Positions 13,027 through 13,875 of a stretch of DNA of 13,875 bases are shown here, in pieces; the first letter of the stretch is position 1, and every line of letters starts with the position of its first letter. Source of the stretch: an uncultured Actinomycetes bacterium (GTDB lineage: Bacteria; Actinomycetota; Acidimicrobiia; Acidimicrobiales; Ilumatobacteraceae); assembly GCA_903925985.1 (NCBI GenBank), contig CAIYHK010000126.1, positions 1-13,875 on the forward strand, in the 5' to 3' direction. Position numbers and translations under genes: made by a program. The notes below the pieces were generated by a model. The model saw only the letters and a list, made by a program, of their open reading frames with translations. It did not search any database and had not been told where the DNA came from.

Positions 13027-13875
13027 GATGCACTCCTTGTGGTCTCATGAACAAAATCAACAACTGCTTTTAGAACACCCGGATCCGAATTGGGTTGCAC
13101 ACCGTGACCGAGGTTGAAGATGTGACCAGGATGACCTTGATTGTCTTCAAGCACTCGACGCGCCCCAGCAAGAGCACAGTGTTCTCCCGCGAGTACGAGG
13201 GCTGGATCAAGGTTGCCCTGCACCACCGTGTCTGCTCCAAGGCGTTCACGTGCCTTGAATATCGGTGTGCGCCAATCGAGTCCAATAACCGCGTTGCCCA
13301 CCCCATTCATTGCCTCAAGCAAGTGATCGCAACCAATGCCGAAATGAATACCGGGCACATCAGGGTGTGAGGACTTCAACTGCGAAAAAACTGAAGTTGT
13401 GTGTGGTTGAACGAACTCGCGATATTCGCGTTCCCCAAGCGCGCCTGCCCAGGAATCGAACAACTGAAACGCCGCCGCACCCGCATCAAGCTGGGTGCGA
13501 ATGAACGTCACCGATTGTTGTGTCAATCGTTCCATCACTGAATGCCAGAGTTTCGAATCAGTGTGCATCAATGCTTTGGTGTGCTCATAGGTCTTACTCG
13601 GGCGGCCTTCAATCAGGTAGCTCGCGACCGTGAAAGGTGCACCAGCAAATGCAAGTAGTGGCACCGAGAGCTCACGGCACAAGATGCGCACAGTCTCTGC
13701 CACGTAATCCACGTCACTGGCATCAAGTTGGCGTAGTCGTGACAAATCGGTTGCGCTACGCAGTGGCGCTGACGCAACTGGGCCAGTTCCTGGGGCAACA
13801 TCAATTCCAAATCCAACTGCGTGTGCTGGAACAACGATGTCGCTATACAGAACCGCGGCATCGACTCCATAGCGC
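13023..13875 (-). CDS. hemE: Uroporphyrinogen decarboxylase HemE (N-terminus outside the window)
   Basis: HemE decarboxylates uroporphyrinogen III to coproporphyrinogen III in the cytoplasm. The frame runs off the right edge. The visible part starts RYGVDAAVLYSDIVVPAHAV, matching the conserved YSDI segment where the catalytic Asp lies, then IDVAPGTGPVASAPLR, FAGAPFTVASYLIEG, QLFDSWAGAL, and the C-terminal VVQGNLDP and GHIFNLGHGV (QPNSDP) signatures. About 50-60 residues, including the usual N-terminal WxMRQAGR block, lie beyond 13875. The TTG at 13745 is internal, not a start. It is the first visible gene of the heme run, overlapping hemH by four bases; the operon promoter is outside the window. 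Confidence 0.95.
   Translation of the reverse strand, partial: RYGVDAAVLYSDIVVPAHAVGFGIDVAPGTGPVASAPLRSATDLSRLRQLDASDVDYVAETVRILCRELSVPLLAFAGAPFTVASYLIEGRPSKTYEHTKALMHTDSKLWHSVMERLTQQSVTFIRTQLDAGAAAFQLFDSWAGALGEREYREFVQPHTTSVFSQLKSSHPDVPGIHFGIGCDHLLEAMNGVGNAVIGLDWRTPIFKARERLGADTVVQGNLDPALVLAGEHCALAGARRVLEDNQGHPGHIFNLGHGVQPNSDPGVLKAVVDFVHETTRSAS

Noticed and set aside
13743..13745. TTG at 13745 as the hemE start
   Set aside because: Clear HemE sequence, including the YSDI segment, continues upstream to the window edge.

Overview
The window looks like a chromosomal segment of an actinomycete with roughly 50% G+C. Three things point there: the N-terminal HWRHPAELG motif of a PDZ-type membrane protein (1684-2706), a coproporphyrin-type heme gene run (hemE-hemH-cgoX), and several start codons sitting just downstream of TANNNT-like boxes, as in leaderless actinobacterial transcripts. 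The MoaE and Lnt sequences resemble those of Acidimicrobiia or other small-genome aquatic actinomycetes; this placement is from memory of the families, not a search. I see no mobile element, tRNA, rRNA, CRISPR array or riboswitch, and no gene-free stretch over 300 bases.

Layout. (1) 2-916, plus strand: 3' part of an epimerase-like SDR with a C-terminal membrane anchor, cut by the left edge. Its stop abuts the stop of a minus-strand pair, a crotonase-family protein (917-1663) behind a membrane-anchored trypsin-fold/PDZ protein whose catalytic residues look lost (1684-2706). (2) A divergent intergenic region (2707-2795) leads into a coupled plus-strand trio: moaE, a small unknown membrane protein, and mreB. 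(3) mreB converges on a minus-strand acyl-CoA thioesterase II (tesB), and the junction carries a perfect 33-bp tandem duplication with two GNRA-loop hairpins. (4) tesB diverges from a plus-strand methyltransferase-like gene (5509-6141) through a very short, partly symmetric promoter region. (5) From the right edge down to 6115 runs one minus-strand array of seven genes, mostly coupled by 4-bp overlaps or tiny gaps: hemE (cut by the right edge), hemH/cpfC, cgoX/hemY, lnt, a GT4 glycosyltransferase, a class I methyltransferase and an alpha/alpha-toroid protein.

How the parts may work together. HemE makes coproporphyrinogen III; CgoX and CpfC would carry it through coproporphyrin to iron-coproheme. 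The final decarboxylase (ChdC) is not in the window. Lnt-GT4-methyltransferase-toroid looks like an envelope lipoprotein/glycan module translated behind the heme genes. The GT4-methyltransferase-toroid trio is the best candidate for an uncharacterised pathway. Recurrent oddities are enzyme folds missing canonical catalytic residues: the PDZ protein (His, Asp and Ser), Lnt (Cys to Ser), the crotonase (second Glu) and the SDR (YxxxK lysine).
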